Positions 6,503 through 14,197 of a stretch of DNA of 37,200 bases are shown piece by piece. A program made the translations under genes and the position numbers. This DNA comes from DASSWG01 sp041689995 (GTDB taxonomy: Bacteria; Bacteroidota; Bacteroidia; Flavobacteriales; Flavobacteriaceae). The DNA lies in the NCBI GenBank assembly GCA_041689995.1, contig JBDNFD010000072.1, forward strand, positions 1 through 37,200. Direction: 5' to 3'. Under the pieces are notes generated by a model. That model was not told where the DNA came from and made no database searches. It saw nothing but the letters and a program-made list of their open reading frames with translations. Position 1 is the stretch's first letter, and every line of letters begins with the position of its first letter.

Positions 6503-7126
6503 CTATTCTTCCCGATCCTTTGGGTGAATCGTCAAATATTCTTTTGGGAAAAGTAATTTGATGTTTTCGTAGGATTTCCGAAGGGCTTTTTGACTTTTTT
6601 CAAAATTTTTCCATTTCACCTTGGTGATTTCTTCGTTTTCTTCAGGAACCAATTCCCCATCATAATCCGTGTGCATTTCAAACCAATGTGTTTCCTTCAA
6701 TTTATATTCCCCGCCACGTTTCAAAATATGATAGGTGATTTGCAAAAACCGGACAATCTGCAAATTTCTCACGCCGGTTTCCTCTTCCACTTCCCGCATG
6801 GCCGTCCATTCTATTTTCTCGCCATTTTCCGCCTTCCCTTTTGGAAGGTCCCAACGCCCTTTTCGTTTAATGAACAAAATTTCCTTGTTGTCATTATAGA
6901 CCATTCCACCGCCGGCGACAATCGTTTTTAACTTTTTACGCAAATGTTTCAACAACTTTTTCTCTTTTTTATGGTACAAATTCACATAAAAGAGTTTGCC
7001 GTCTTCAATTTCTTCAATAAGCTTTTTGATTTTGGCTTCTTTGATCGGAATGGATGTATATTCGCTTCCTATTTCCTTTTCCGTGGAAAGAATTATGGGA
7101 ATATCATTCACAAAAACTTTATACAT
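6503..7126 (-). CDS. NUDIX hydrolase
   Basis: NUDIX enzymes cleave a nucleoside diphosphate linked to another group. The 207-residue protein carries a perfect Nudix box, G-x5-E-x7-R-E-V-x-E-E-x-G-V, within GKAENGEKIEWTAMREVEEETGV, preceded by RWDLPKG. The first ~70 residues are a charged extension outside the core. From memory this NUDIX gene is a frequent divergent neighbour of pyrE in flavobacteria. ATG 7126 is used; an upstream TTG at 7132 would nearly touch the pyrE start. The substrate cannot be deduced. Confidence 0.9.
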   Translation of the reverse strand: MYKVFVNDIPIILSTEKEIGSEYTSIPIKEAKIKKLIEEIEDGKLFYVNLYHKKEKKLLKHLRKKLKTIVAGGGMVYNDNKEILFIKRKGRWDLPKGKAENGEKIEWTAMREVEEETGVRNLQIVRFLQITYHILKRGGEYKLKETHWFEMHTDYDGELVPEENEEITKVKWKNFEKSQKALRKSYENIKLLFPKEYLTIHPKDREE

Positions 7127-7129
7127 TTG
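7122..7129 (+). promoter_or_regulatory. Putative -7 box of pyrE (leaderless transcript)
   Basis: TACATTTG matches TAnnTTTG and ends 5 bp before the pyrE ATG at 7135, so transcription would start at or beside the start codon. The box overlaps the first codon of the divergent NUDIX gene. Confidence 0.5.
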
Positions 7130-7134
7130 CAACT

Positions 7135-7779
7135 ATGATTTTAGATAAAGGCACTGCCAAAAAAACTGCTGAAATACTGCTGCAAATTAAAGCAATAAAA
7201 CTGGAACCACAAACTCCATTCACTTGGGCCAGCGGATGGAAGTCACCAATTTATTGTGACAACCGCATTGTTTTGTCCTATCCGCCCATGCGGAATTACA
7301 TCCGTGAAGAAATGGCGAAAGGCGTGGAAAAACACTATGGCAAACCAGATGTGATAGCTGGAGTGGCCACTGGTGCCATCGGAATTGGAATTCTTGTGGC
7401 CGAAGCTTTGGGCGTTCCATTTGTATATGTTCGTCCGGAAGCGAAAAAACATGGTCGGCAAAACCAGATTGAAGGCTATTTAAAAAAAGGACAGACTGTA
7501 GTGGTCATTGAAGACCTCATTAGCACTGGAAACAGTAGTTTGAACGCGGTTCAGGTTTTGAAGGAAGCGGGAGCACAAGTAAAAGGAATGATCGCAATAT
7601 TTTCTTATGGATTTCCCATTTCCCAAAAAAACTTCAAAAACGCCGAAACAGAACTTTTTACGCTAAGCGATTATGAAAATCTGATCGAACAGGCGCATGA
7701 AACCAATTATATTACCGAAAAAGAAATGCAAACCTTAAAATCCTGGCGGGAAGATCCCGGGAATTGGAGTGGAAAATAG
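7135..7779 (+). CDS. pyrE: Orotate phosphoribosyltransferase
   Basis: PyrE joins orotate with PRPP to make OMP in pyrimidine synthesis. The 214-residue length fits. The PRPP-binding signature VVVIEDLISTGNSS is clear (about residues 122-135). FTWASGWKSPIYCDNR near the N-terminus is the orotate-side loop, and RPEAKKHGRQNQIEG carries the catalytic loop. ATG 7135 was preferred over an upstream in-frame start at 7054 because that extension would lie inside the divergent NUDIX gene and lacks family similarity. Only 8 bp separate the two divergent start codons. Confidence 0.95.
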   Translation: MILDKGTAKKTAEILLQIKAIKLEPQTPFTWASGWKSPIYCDNRIVLSYPPMRNYIREEMAKGVEKHYGKPDVIAGVATGAIGIGILVAEALGVPFVYVRPEAKKHGRQNQIEGYLKKGQTVVVIEDLISTGNSSLNAVQVLKEAGAQVKGMIAIFSYGFPISQKNFKNAETELFTLSDYENLIEQAHETNYITEKEMQTLKSWREDPGNWSGK

Positions 7780-7786
7780 TGGTCAG

Positions 7787-7802
7787 TCCCGAGTGCTCGG
7801 GA
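7787..7802. repeat. Short palindrome after pyrE
   Basis: TCCCGAG and CTCGGGA pair perfectly around a TG loop, 8 bp past the pyrE stop codon. There is no U-tract, so it is more likely a small dispersed palindrome or mRNA-end stabiliser than an intrinsic terminator. Confidence 0.55.
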
Positions 7803-7849
7803 TCAGTAACTTACAGCCAGTAGAAATGTTTAATTAAACAACCCGAAAA

Positions 7850-8239
7850 ATGCAATTGGAAAGCCAAACGAACGTATCAAAAAGCTCTGAAAAGGTTTTT
7901 GATTTTCTGATGAAAGTGGAAAACTACGAGAAACTGATGCCGGAAAGCAACCAACGTTTTGAGATTTTGAATGCCGATTCATTTCTGTTCCAGTTAAGCG
8001 GAATGCCGGAAATCCAGTTGGAAATAAAGGACAGTGAACCGCATAAAAAAGTGATTCGTGGTTCTTTAGGGGGAAAATTGCCGTTCACATTGACTGCTAA
8101 TATTCAAGAGATCTCTGAAAACGAAAGCGAAGTACAATTGCTTTTTGAAGGTTCGTTCAACAGCATGATGGGCATGATGATAAAAAAACCCATTCAGAAA
8201 TTCATCAATACGTTGAGCGAAAATCTGGGGAATATTTAA
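7850..8239 (+). CDS. SRPBCC-fold (START-like) protein
   Basis: A 129-residue protein with the outline of the SRPBCC/polyketide cyclase-like fold: N-terminal strand LESQTNVSKSSEKVFDFLMKVENYEKLMP, a middle block of strands, and a C-terminal helix (IKKPIQKFINTLSENL). Such proteins bind hydrophobic ligands in a central cavity, but no ligand or catalytic residue can be named here. It follows pyrE by 70 bp on the same strand and probably shares its transcript. It ends 21 bp before the convergent birA gene. Confidence 0.7.
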   Translation: MQLESQTNVSKSSEKVFDFLMKVENYEKLMPESNQRFEILNADSFLFQLSGMPEIQLEIKDSEPHKKVIRGSLGGKLPFTLTANIQEISENESEVQLLFEGSFNSMMGMMIKKPIQKFINTLSENLGNI

Positions 8240-8260
8240 AAGAAGGAATCTTATTTCCCT

Positions 8261-8989
8261 TCAATAAATCATTTTCACCTCTTTCAGCTGAAAGGATCTT
8301 TCTTTGTTGTTTTCATTCAGAATTACAAGTTTCCCATTAGCCTCCACTCCCTGGATTTTTCCTATAAACTTGCTTCCATCGGACAACTCAAAAATATTTT
8401 CTTGATGAATTCCGAATAAAATTTTGTGGTATTTTTCAAAAATTTCATCCTCGGAAAGCTTGTGGACCTTTTCTATATTGCTTTCTATATCTAAAAGGAT
8501 CAAATCTAGAATTGAATCCAAATCATAAAATTTTCCGCTCAAAATTTTCAAAGAAGTCGCTTTTGGGAGATTAAAGAAAAATTCTTGATTAACGTTCAAT
8601 CCAATTCCAATAATTGACGCATTGATTTTGTCACCTTTCAGTACGTTTTCGATTAAAATTCCCGCTAATTTCTTATTTCCTGCCAATATGTCGTTCGGCC
8701 ATTTTACGCTCAAATCCTCAATTTCAAGTCCTCTTAAAGCCTCCAAAAGGGACAAGCTTATCAGTGCACTTAGCTTAAACTGTTTTTGCGCCGGAAGCTG
8801 CAGTTTTCTGATCAAAACACTGAATGTAAGGTTTTCACCTTTTCCAGATTGCCACTTTGTTCCCATTTGTCCACGCCCGAATGTCTGCTCTTCCGTAACC
8901 ACACAAATATTTTCAAATGGAAATTCGGCCATCCGTTTCCGAAGAAAAGAATTGGTGGAATCAGTGGCACTAACTTTGATCATACGCAT
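8261..8989 (-). CDS. birA: Biotin--[acetyl-CoA-carboxylase] ligase
   Basis: BirA activates biotin with ATP and attaches it to the lysine of the biotin carboxyl carrier protein. Visible are DSTNSFL at the N-terminus, the biotinyl-AMP loop FGRGQMG, and SVKWPNDILAGNKKLAGIL, the KWPND signature with the active-site lysine. At 242 residues there is no N-terminal helix-turn-helix, so this is a group I ligase without repressor function. A second in-frame ATG two codons in (8983) is an equal candidate start. It is divergent from rsfS and convergent with the SRPBCC gene. Confidence 0.93.
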   Translation of the reverse strand: MRMIKVSATDSTNSFLRKRMAEFPFENICVVTEEQTFGRGQMGTKWQSGKGENLTFSVLIRKLQLPAQKQFKLSALISLSLLEALRGLEIEDLSVKWPNDILAGNKKLAGILIENVLKGDKINASIIGIGLNVNQEFFFNLPKATSLKILSGKFYDLDSILDLILLDIESNIEKVHKLSEDEIFEKYHKILFGIHQENIFELSDGSKFIGKIQGVEANGKLVILNENNKERSFQLKEVKMIY

Positions 8990-9056
8990 AGAAAAACAGA
9001 TTTGAACGTTCGCACAATTATTTTGTTAAGGGACACAAAATAAGGGCAAAAAAAGG

Positions 9057-9064
9057 TAACTTTG
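9057..9064 (+). promoter_or_regulatory. Putative -7 box of rsfS-ftsH
   Basis: TAACTTTG matches TAnnTTTG and lies 19 bp before the rsfS start codon. No -33 element is evident at standard spacing. Confidence 0.5.
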
Positions 9065-9083
9065 CGAAAATAAAAAATCGTAG

Positions 9084-9455
9084 ATGACGAAAAAAGAAAA
9101 CAGCACCGATGAACTCATTTCCCTAATTATAAAAGGAATAGAAGAAGTTAAAGGAAACGATATAGAAATTTTAGATCTTCGGGAAATAGAAAACACGGTT
9201 TGCGATTATTTTGTCATTTGCAGCGGCACCTCAAACACACAGGTTAACGCCATCGTTAATTCCGTGAACAAAACCGTAAGCAAAGCCGTGCAGGAAAAGC
9301 CTTGGCACATAGAAGGCACCGATAATTCCGAGTGGATTCTGATGGATTATGTCAGTGTTGTGGCACATGTTTTTCAAAAACACATCCGCGAATTTTATGA
9401 TCTGGAAGGTTTATGGGGCGACGCGAAAACTACCCTGATCGAAACAAAATATTAA
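9084..9455 (+). CDS. rsfS: Ribosome silencing factor RsfS
   Basis: RsfS binds ribosomal protein uL14 on the 50S subunit and blocks joining with 30S when nutrients are short. The 123-residue length is normal. Family features are DYFVICSGTSNTQVNAI (about residues 42-58), KPWHIEG, and WILMDYVSVVAHVF, followed by REFYDLEGLWGDA at the end. It starts 19 bp after a good -7 box and is followed by ftsH after 17 bp, an arrangement I recall as conserved in flavobacteria. Confidence 0.95.
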   Translation: MTKKENSTDELISLIIKGIEEVKGNDIEILDLREIENTVCDYFVICSGTSNTQVNAIVNSVNKTVSKAVQEKPWHIEGTDNSEWILMDYVSVVAHVFQKHIREFYDLEGLWGDAKTTLIETKY

Positions 9456-9472
9456 ATTAGCAGCAGAAAGAA

Positions 9473-11560
9473 ATGGCCAAAGAGCAACCCAATAAAAAAC
9501 CGGGAAACCAATTCCCAAAGAAAGGAAAGTCGGACAATAAAAAGCCTAAATTCAATTTTTATTGGATCTACGGAATATTAATTCTATTCTTTATCGGATT
9601 TCAATTTTTTGGCGGAAGCGGATTTTCCCAACCGGCAGAAACCAATCCGCAGGAATTCAAAACCTTTTTAAAAAATGGCGATATTGCTAAAATTGTCATC
9701 GTCAATAAATCGCAGGCAAAAGTTTTTCTGACCAAAGCAGCCAAGTCGAAAGAAGTCCACAAGAAATCACAGAAGGAAGAATTGTTCCCAAACACCGGTA
9801 GTCCGGATTATGTATTTCAATTTGGCGATCTACAAAATTTCGAGGACAGCATCAACAAAATAAACAAGGAAAACAACCTTAACACCATTGTTACTTATGA
9901 AACCCAGACAAATTTTTGGGGCGATATACTAAGCATGCTTCTTCCCATTATAATTTTGGTGGGAATTTGGATTTTCATTATGCGCCGAATGAGTGGCGGT
10001 GGCGGAGGCGGTCCTGGTGGACAAATTTTCAATATTGGAAAATCCAAAGCTAAACTTTTCGATCAAAAAACAGATATCAAAACCTCGTTCAAAGACGTGG
10101 CCGGATTGGAAGGAGCCAAAGAAGAAATACAAGAAATTGTCGATTTTCTGAAATTTCCAGAAAAATATACGGCCTTGGGCGGTAAAATCCCAAAAGGTGC
10201 TTTATTAGTAGGCCCTCCGGGAACAGGAAAAACCCTTTTGGCAAAAGCCGTGGCCGGCGAAGCGCACGTTCCCTTTTTCTCACTTTCTGGTTCCGATTTC
10301 GTGGAGATGTTTGTGGGCGTGGGAGCTTCCAGGGTTCGTGACCTTTTCAACAAAGCCAAAGAAAAATCGCCTGCCATTATTTTTATCGATGAAATTGATG
10401 CGATTGGACGTGCAAGGGGTAAAAATAATTTTTCTGGCGGAAACGACGAACGAGAAAATACTTTGAACCAACTATTAACCGAAATGGACGGTTTTGGGTC
10501 CAACACAAATGTAATCGTACTTGCTGCAACAAACCGTGCCGATGTTTTGGACAAAGCCTTGATGCGGGCGGGCCGTTTCGACAGACAAATTTATGTGGAT
10601 CTACCCGACGTTCGCGAACGAAGGGAAATTTTTGAAGTGCATTTACGTCCATTGAAAAAGATTTCCGATGAATTGGACATTGAATTTCTGGCCAAACAAA
10701 CACCTGGATTTTCGGGAGCCGATATTGCTAACGTTTGTAATGAAGCTGCACTGATAGCCGCAAGAAAAGGAAAAAAAGCTGTTGGTAAACAAGATTTCCT
10801 GGATGCTGTGGACCGGATAGTTGGCGGACTGGAAAAGAAAAATAAAATCATAACCAAAGAGGAGAAAAAAGCCATTGCCTTTCACGAAGCGGGCCATGCC
10901 ACCGTAAGTTGGATGCTTGAACATGCTGCTCCGTTGGTAAAAGTGACCATTGTGCCGCGTGGACAATCTTTAGGTGCGGCTTGGTATTTACCGGAAGAAC
11001 GTTTGATCGTACGCCCGGAACAGATGTTGGACGAAATGTGCGCCACCATGGGCGGCCGTGCTGCAGAAAAAGTGATTTTCAACAAAATTTCAACCGGAGC
11101 GTTGAGCGATTTAGAAAAAGTGACCAAACAAGCTAGGGCAATGGTCACCGTTTATGGATTGAACGAAAAAGTTGGAAACCTCACCTATTACGATTCTTCA
11201 GGGCAAAATGAATATAATTTCACAAAGCCTTATAGCGAAAAAACTTCCGAGTTAATCGATAAAGAAATTTCCAACATGATCGAGGAACAATATCAACGTG
11301 CCATCGATTTACTGGAACATCACAAAGACAAGCTAACCCAATTGGCAGAAATTCTTCTGGATAAAGAAGTTATTTTTAAAGATGACCTTCAGAAAATTTT
11401 TGGTGATCGCCCTTTCGCTCCTTTGGAAGAAGAACTTTTGGCGGAAGTGAAAGAAGATATCACGCGCAAGGAAGCGAAAGAAGCCGCAGAAGTAAAAGCA
11501 GCGAAAGAAACAAAAGAAGCATCTGATAGCAACGAAACCGGTTCAGAAACAACTTCCTGA
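9473..11560 (+). CDS. ftsH: ATP-dependent zinc metalloprotease FtsH
   Basis: FtsH is a membrane-anchored hexameric AAA+ protease that degrades misfolded membrane proteins and unstable regulators. Two membrane segments (about residues 28-45 and 150-170) flank a periplasmic domain. A glycine run (GGGGGG, 175-180) links to the AAA module with Walker A GPPGTGKT (247-254), Walker B FIDEID (304-309) and the second region of homology RAGRFDRQI. The zinc site HEAGH is at 471-475. The 695-residue length is normal for the phylum. The C-terminal ~45 residues are a low-complexity Glu/Lys/Ala tail. It follows rsfS by 17 bp. Confidence 0.98.
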   Translation: MAKEQPNKKPGNQFPKKGKSDNKKPKFNFYWIYGILILFFIGFQFFGGSGFSQPAETNPQEFKTFLKNGDIAKIVIVNKSQAKVFLTKAAKSKEVHKKSQKEELFPNTGSPDYVFQFGDLQNFEDSINKINKENNLNTIVTYETQTNFWGDILSMLLPIIILVGIWIFIMRRMSGGGGGGPGGQIFNIGKSKAKLFDQKTDIKTSFKDVAGLEGAKEEIQEIVDFLKFPEKYTALGGKIPKGALLVGPPGTGKTLLAKAVAGEAHVPFFSLSGSDFVEMFVGVGASRVRDLFNKAKEKSPAIIFIDEIDAIGRARGKNNFSGGNDERENTLNQLLTEMDGFGSNTNVIVLAATNRADVLDKALMRAGRFDRQIYVDLPDVRERREIFEVHLRPLKKISDELDIEFLAKQTPGFSGADIANVCNEAALIAARKGKKAVGKQDFLDAVDRIVGGLEKKNKIITKEEKKAIAFHEAGHATVSWMLEHAAPLVKVTIVPRGQSLGAAWYLPEERLIVRPEQMLDEMCATMGGRAAEKVIFNKISTGALSDLEKVTKQARAMVTVYGLNEKVGNLTYYDSSGQNEYNFTKPYSEKTSELIDKEISNMIEEQYQRAIDLLEHHKDKLTQLAEILLDKEVIFKDDLQKIFGDRPFAPLEEELLAEVKEDITRKEAKEAAEVKAAKETKEASDSNETGSETTS

Positions 11561-11769
11561 AGAATGATCAACAATTGACCACTTATAAATAAAAAGAAAA
11601 GTTAGCCTATCATTCCAAATGATTTCTTTATATTCGTAATTTGAATGTTTTGAAAGATTCGGGGAGTATTCGGCATCCCAAAAAAGAATGTTCTTTTTAA
11701 TCAGCTGAAATCCCTTAAAACTTTTCAACACAACACCATAAAACGGAATATGTCATCATAAACACCAAT

Positions 11770-12375
11770 ATGAGTCTATTTAAGAAGCTTTTAAAATCCA
11801 CTTCTAAATTAGGCAAAGAAAGGGATACGAAAGAAGTGGTTGAAAGTAAGTTCATGCCGGAGCGGAAACCGCCCACCGACGAGTTTTTTATGGAAAATTT
11901 CAAAAAGAACGGCGGGAAATTTTTGTACTGCAGCGATCAGAAAGAAGTCTTTTTATCTTTTAAAAACATTATCGATGAAAATGAAGATTTTGGAAAAGAG
12001 ATTTGTTGCTTTGACCAGAATTTGAAAACGATGTTCCAAGAATTCGATCTGGAATTTACACGGAATGGCACTACTCCTTTTTTCTTGTTACGCTGTGAAT
12101 ATTTAATCGCAAATACGGGAGGCCTTTTGATTTCATCTAATCAAATTGGGGAAAAAAAGTTATTTGAACTTCCTGATAGTTTTATTGTTTTGGCAAAAAC
12201 CAGTCAATTAATCGATACGATAAATGAAGGAATGCGGGGCATCAACAAAAAGCAACAAAAAATCCCTACCAATATCACCACCATCAAAACTTTCAAAAAC
12301 AACCAAGAAAGTGATTTTATGAGTTACGGAAATACTTCAAAAAACTTATATTTGCTCCTTTTGGAGGATTTATAG
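11770..12375 (+). CDS. LUD-domain protein (LutC/YkgG-like)
   Basis: A 201-residue protein resembling the LUD domain family, named after lactate-utilisation proteins LutB and LutC. The family-type segment is CEYLIANTGGLLISS (near residue 115), in the place of the usual ADTGS-type turn, followed by PDSFIVLAKTSQLIDTI. It lacks the iron-sulfur motifs of LutB, and no lutA or lutB genes are nearby, so a lactate role is doubtful. It lies 3 bp before cdsA and appears to lead the phospholipid operon. A 209-bp gap after ftsH precedes it, with no convincing terminator or promoter. Confidence 0.75.
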   Translation: MSLFKKLLKSTSKLGKERDTKEVVESKFMPERKPPTDEFFMENFKKNGGKFLYCSDQKEVFLSFKNIIDENEDFGKEICCFDQNLKTMFQEFDLEFTRNGTTPFFLLRCEYLIANTGGLLISSNQIGEKKLFELPDSFIVLAKTSQLIDTINEGMRGINKKQQKIPTNITTIKTFKNNQESDFMSYGNTSKNLYLLLLEDL

Positions 12376-12378
12376 ATT

Positions 12379-13182
12379 ATGAAGGAAATTTACATTCGAG
12401 CGTTTTCAGGAGCATTATATGTGATCCTACTTCTGTGGGCGATTTTATTTTCAGAATTAAGTTTCTTGATTCTCTTTTTTGTTTTTGGAATAATTTGTCT
12501 GCAGGAACTTCAACGGTTATTGAACTTAAAAAGTTATCTTCCTTATATTATTCTGTTCCTATTTCTTCTTTTTTTTAGTTACCTAAAAATTTCCCAGAAT
12601 GTGGTATTGGGATTGATGGCTCTTACATTCCTTGTGAATTTCCTATTAATGGCAGATTTACTTTCCAAAAAAGAAATTCCGTTTATTCAAAAAAACAAAC
12701 CCTTCTTGGCCATTTTCTATATGATCGCCTCATTTTTATTTTTGACAATTATTCCCACCTATTCCGAAACTTACACCCCGAAAATTCTTATTGGAATCTT
12801 TATTTTAATATGGACAAATGACACTTTTGCCTACCTGATCGGAAAAAGTTTTGGCAAACACAAACTCTTTAAACGCATCTCTCCCAATAAAACGGTGGAA
12901 GGATTTCTTGGCGGAATCATCTTCAGTTTTTTGGTTGGCTATCTTATCTATATCTTTACGGAGGGATTAACGCTCATTATCTGGATGGGTTTGGCTCTGA
13001 TCATTAGTATTTTCGGTACTTACGGTGATCTCGTTCAGTCCAGAATGAAGCGACAAGCTAGCGTAAAAGATAGCGGCAATCTGATGCCTGGACACGGCGG
13101 TTTGTTCGACCGCTTGGATAGCATCCTGTTCGCGAGCACATTTATTTATGGATTTTTATTGATGACCTACCATGTTTCATAA
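12379..13182 (+). CDS. cdsA: Phosphatidate cytidylyltransferase
   Basis: CdsA makes CDP-diacylglycerol from phosphatidic acid and CTP in the inner membrane, the branch point to phosphatidylserine and phosphatidylglycerol. The 267-residue protein has about seven hydrophobic segments. It ends with the family signature S-x-x-K-R-x4-K-D-x-G...P-G-H-G-G-x-x-D-R-x-D, seen as SRMKRQASVKDSGN and MPGHGGLFDRLDS. The psd start lies inside its last codons (11-bp overlap), so the two are co-translated. Confidence 0.96.
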   Translation: MKEIYIRAFSGALYVILLLWAILFSELSFLILFFVFGIICLQELQRLLNLKSYLPYIILFLFLLFFSYLKISQNVVLGLMALTFLVNFLLMADLLSKKEIPFIQKNKPFLAIFYMIASFLFLTIIPTYSETYTPKILIGIFILIWTNDTFAYLIGKSFGKHKLFKRISPNKTVEGFLGGIIFSFLVGYLIYIFTEGLTLIIWMGLALIISIFGTYGDLVQSRMKRQASVKDSGNLMPGHGGLFDRLDSILFASTFIYGFLLMTYHVS

Positions 13183-13822
13183 AGAAGGATATAAGATAAT
13201 GCTTTGGCTTGCGGTGGTTTTACTGGGATGGAACTATGTCATTTTTTTTATTGCAGGCTCCACTTGGCTGAAACAAATTATCCTGATCGGTTCGTTGGTA
13301 GTGTTTTTTTTGGTTTTACAATTTTTCAGAAATCCCCGCCGCGCCACCTTGATCAACGACGGAACTATTGTAGCTCCTGTTGATGGGAAAGTGGTGGTGA
13401 TCGAGGAAGTTTTTGAAAAAGAATATTTTAATGATGTTCGGCTACAGATCTCGATTTTCATGTCGCCGATCAATGTGCACGTCACGCGACATCCCGTCAA
13501 TGGAAAAGTGATTTATAGCAAATACCATCCTGGAAAATTTTTGGTAGCTTGGCATCCGAAATCAAGCGACGAAAATGAACGAACCACGGTGGTGGTAAAA
13601 AATGAGGTGGCCGGGGAAATTATGTACCGTCAAATTGCCGGCGCTTTGGCCAAAAGAATTGTGAATTATGCCAAACTAGGGGAAGTCGTGATTCAAGGAA
13701 GCGATAGTGGATTTATAAAATTCGGTTCACGTGTAGATGTTTTTCTTCCAAAGGGAACGCCACTGGAAATTACATTAAATCAGAGGATAAAAGGTGGGTT
13801 GAGCGTTATTGCTAAAATATAA
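13172..13822 (+). CDS. psd: Phosphatidylserine decarboxylase, short form
   Basis: Psd converts phosphatidylserine to phosphatidylethanolamine, a main lipid in this phylum. The 216-residue protein is the short (archaeal-type) form found in Bacteroidota. It has a hydrophobic N-terminus (residues ~8-50), VAPVDGKVVVIEE, MSPINVHVTRHPVNG, and the self-cleavage region GFIKFGSRVD near residue 185, where the Ser after Gly would become the pyruvoyl group. It overlaps cdsA by 11 bp and is followed by an acyl-CoA-binding protein, giving a compact lipid operon. Confidence 0.94.
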   Translation: MFHKEGYKIMLWLAVVLLGWNYVIFFIAGSTWLKQIILIGSLVVFFLVLQFFRNPRRATLINDGTIVAPVDGKVVVIEEVFEKEYFNDVRLQISIFMSPINVHVTRHPVNGKVIYSKYHPGKFLVAWHPKSSDENERTTVVVKNEVAGEIMYRQIAGALAKRIVNYAKLGEVVIQGSDSGFIKFGSRVDVFLPKGTPLEITLNQRIKGGLSVIAKI

Positions 13823-13843
13823 TTTAACAACACAGTTTCAGCG

Positions 13844-14119
13844 ATGGATTCTAAGAAATTGAACATGGAATTTAAAGAAGCCTATAAGCGGGCCAGCAAA
13901 ACGACGTTGCGCTTTCCGCCTGATCTGATGTTACAATTCTATGCTTTTTATAAACATGCCACAGAAGAAGACAGTACGCATATCCATGTTCAAAATACGG
14001 ATGGAATGGAACTGGTGAGTGCTTTTAAAATGAATTCCCTATTTCAAATTCGGAATATTCCACGGAAAGTAGCCAAACAGAAATACATCGATTTGGTGAA
14101 CAAACATATTCCGAAATAA
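13844..14119 (+). CDS. Acyl-CoA-binding protein
   Basis: A 91-residue protein of the ACBP family, a four-helix bundle that holds long-chain acyl-CoA. Signature parts are LMLQFYAFYKHATEED (ligand-binding helix 2 with Tyr and Lys) and the C-terminal helix VAKQKYIDLVNKHIP. One expected segment, the KWDAW-type loop, is replaced by SAFKMNSLFQIRNIP, so the family match is partial. ATG 13844 is used; the in-frame ATG at 13865 would remove seven residues. It follows psd by 21 bp. A role in supplying acyl-CoA to lipid synthesis is inference. Confidence 0.83.
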   Translation: MDSKKLNMEFKEAYKRASKTTLRFPPDLMLQFYAFYKHATEEDSTHIHVQNTDGMELVSAFKMNSLFQIRNIPRKVAKQKYIDLVNKHIPK

Positions 14120-14197
14120 TTCAGATCTTAAAATTTCAAAATCTGTTATCGAGTTGAAAATCTGTTCTTTATAAACCAATATTCAGTTCGGTTCAGT

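Noticed and set aside
10063..10554. 163-codon frame antisense to ftsH
   Set aside because: A shadow of the conserved ATPase domain, with no start signal or protein features.
11561..11769. Missed small gene or RNA in the gap between ftsH and the LUD gene
   Set aside because: No frame with a plausible start and family features, no tRNA-like fold, and no clear terminator; nothing recognisable by eye.
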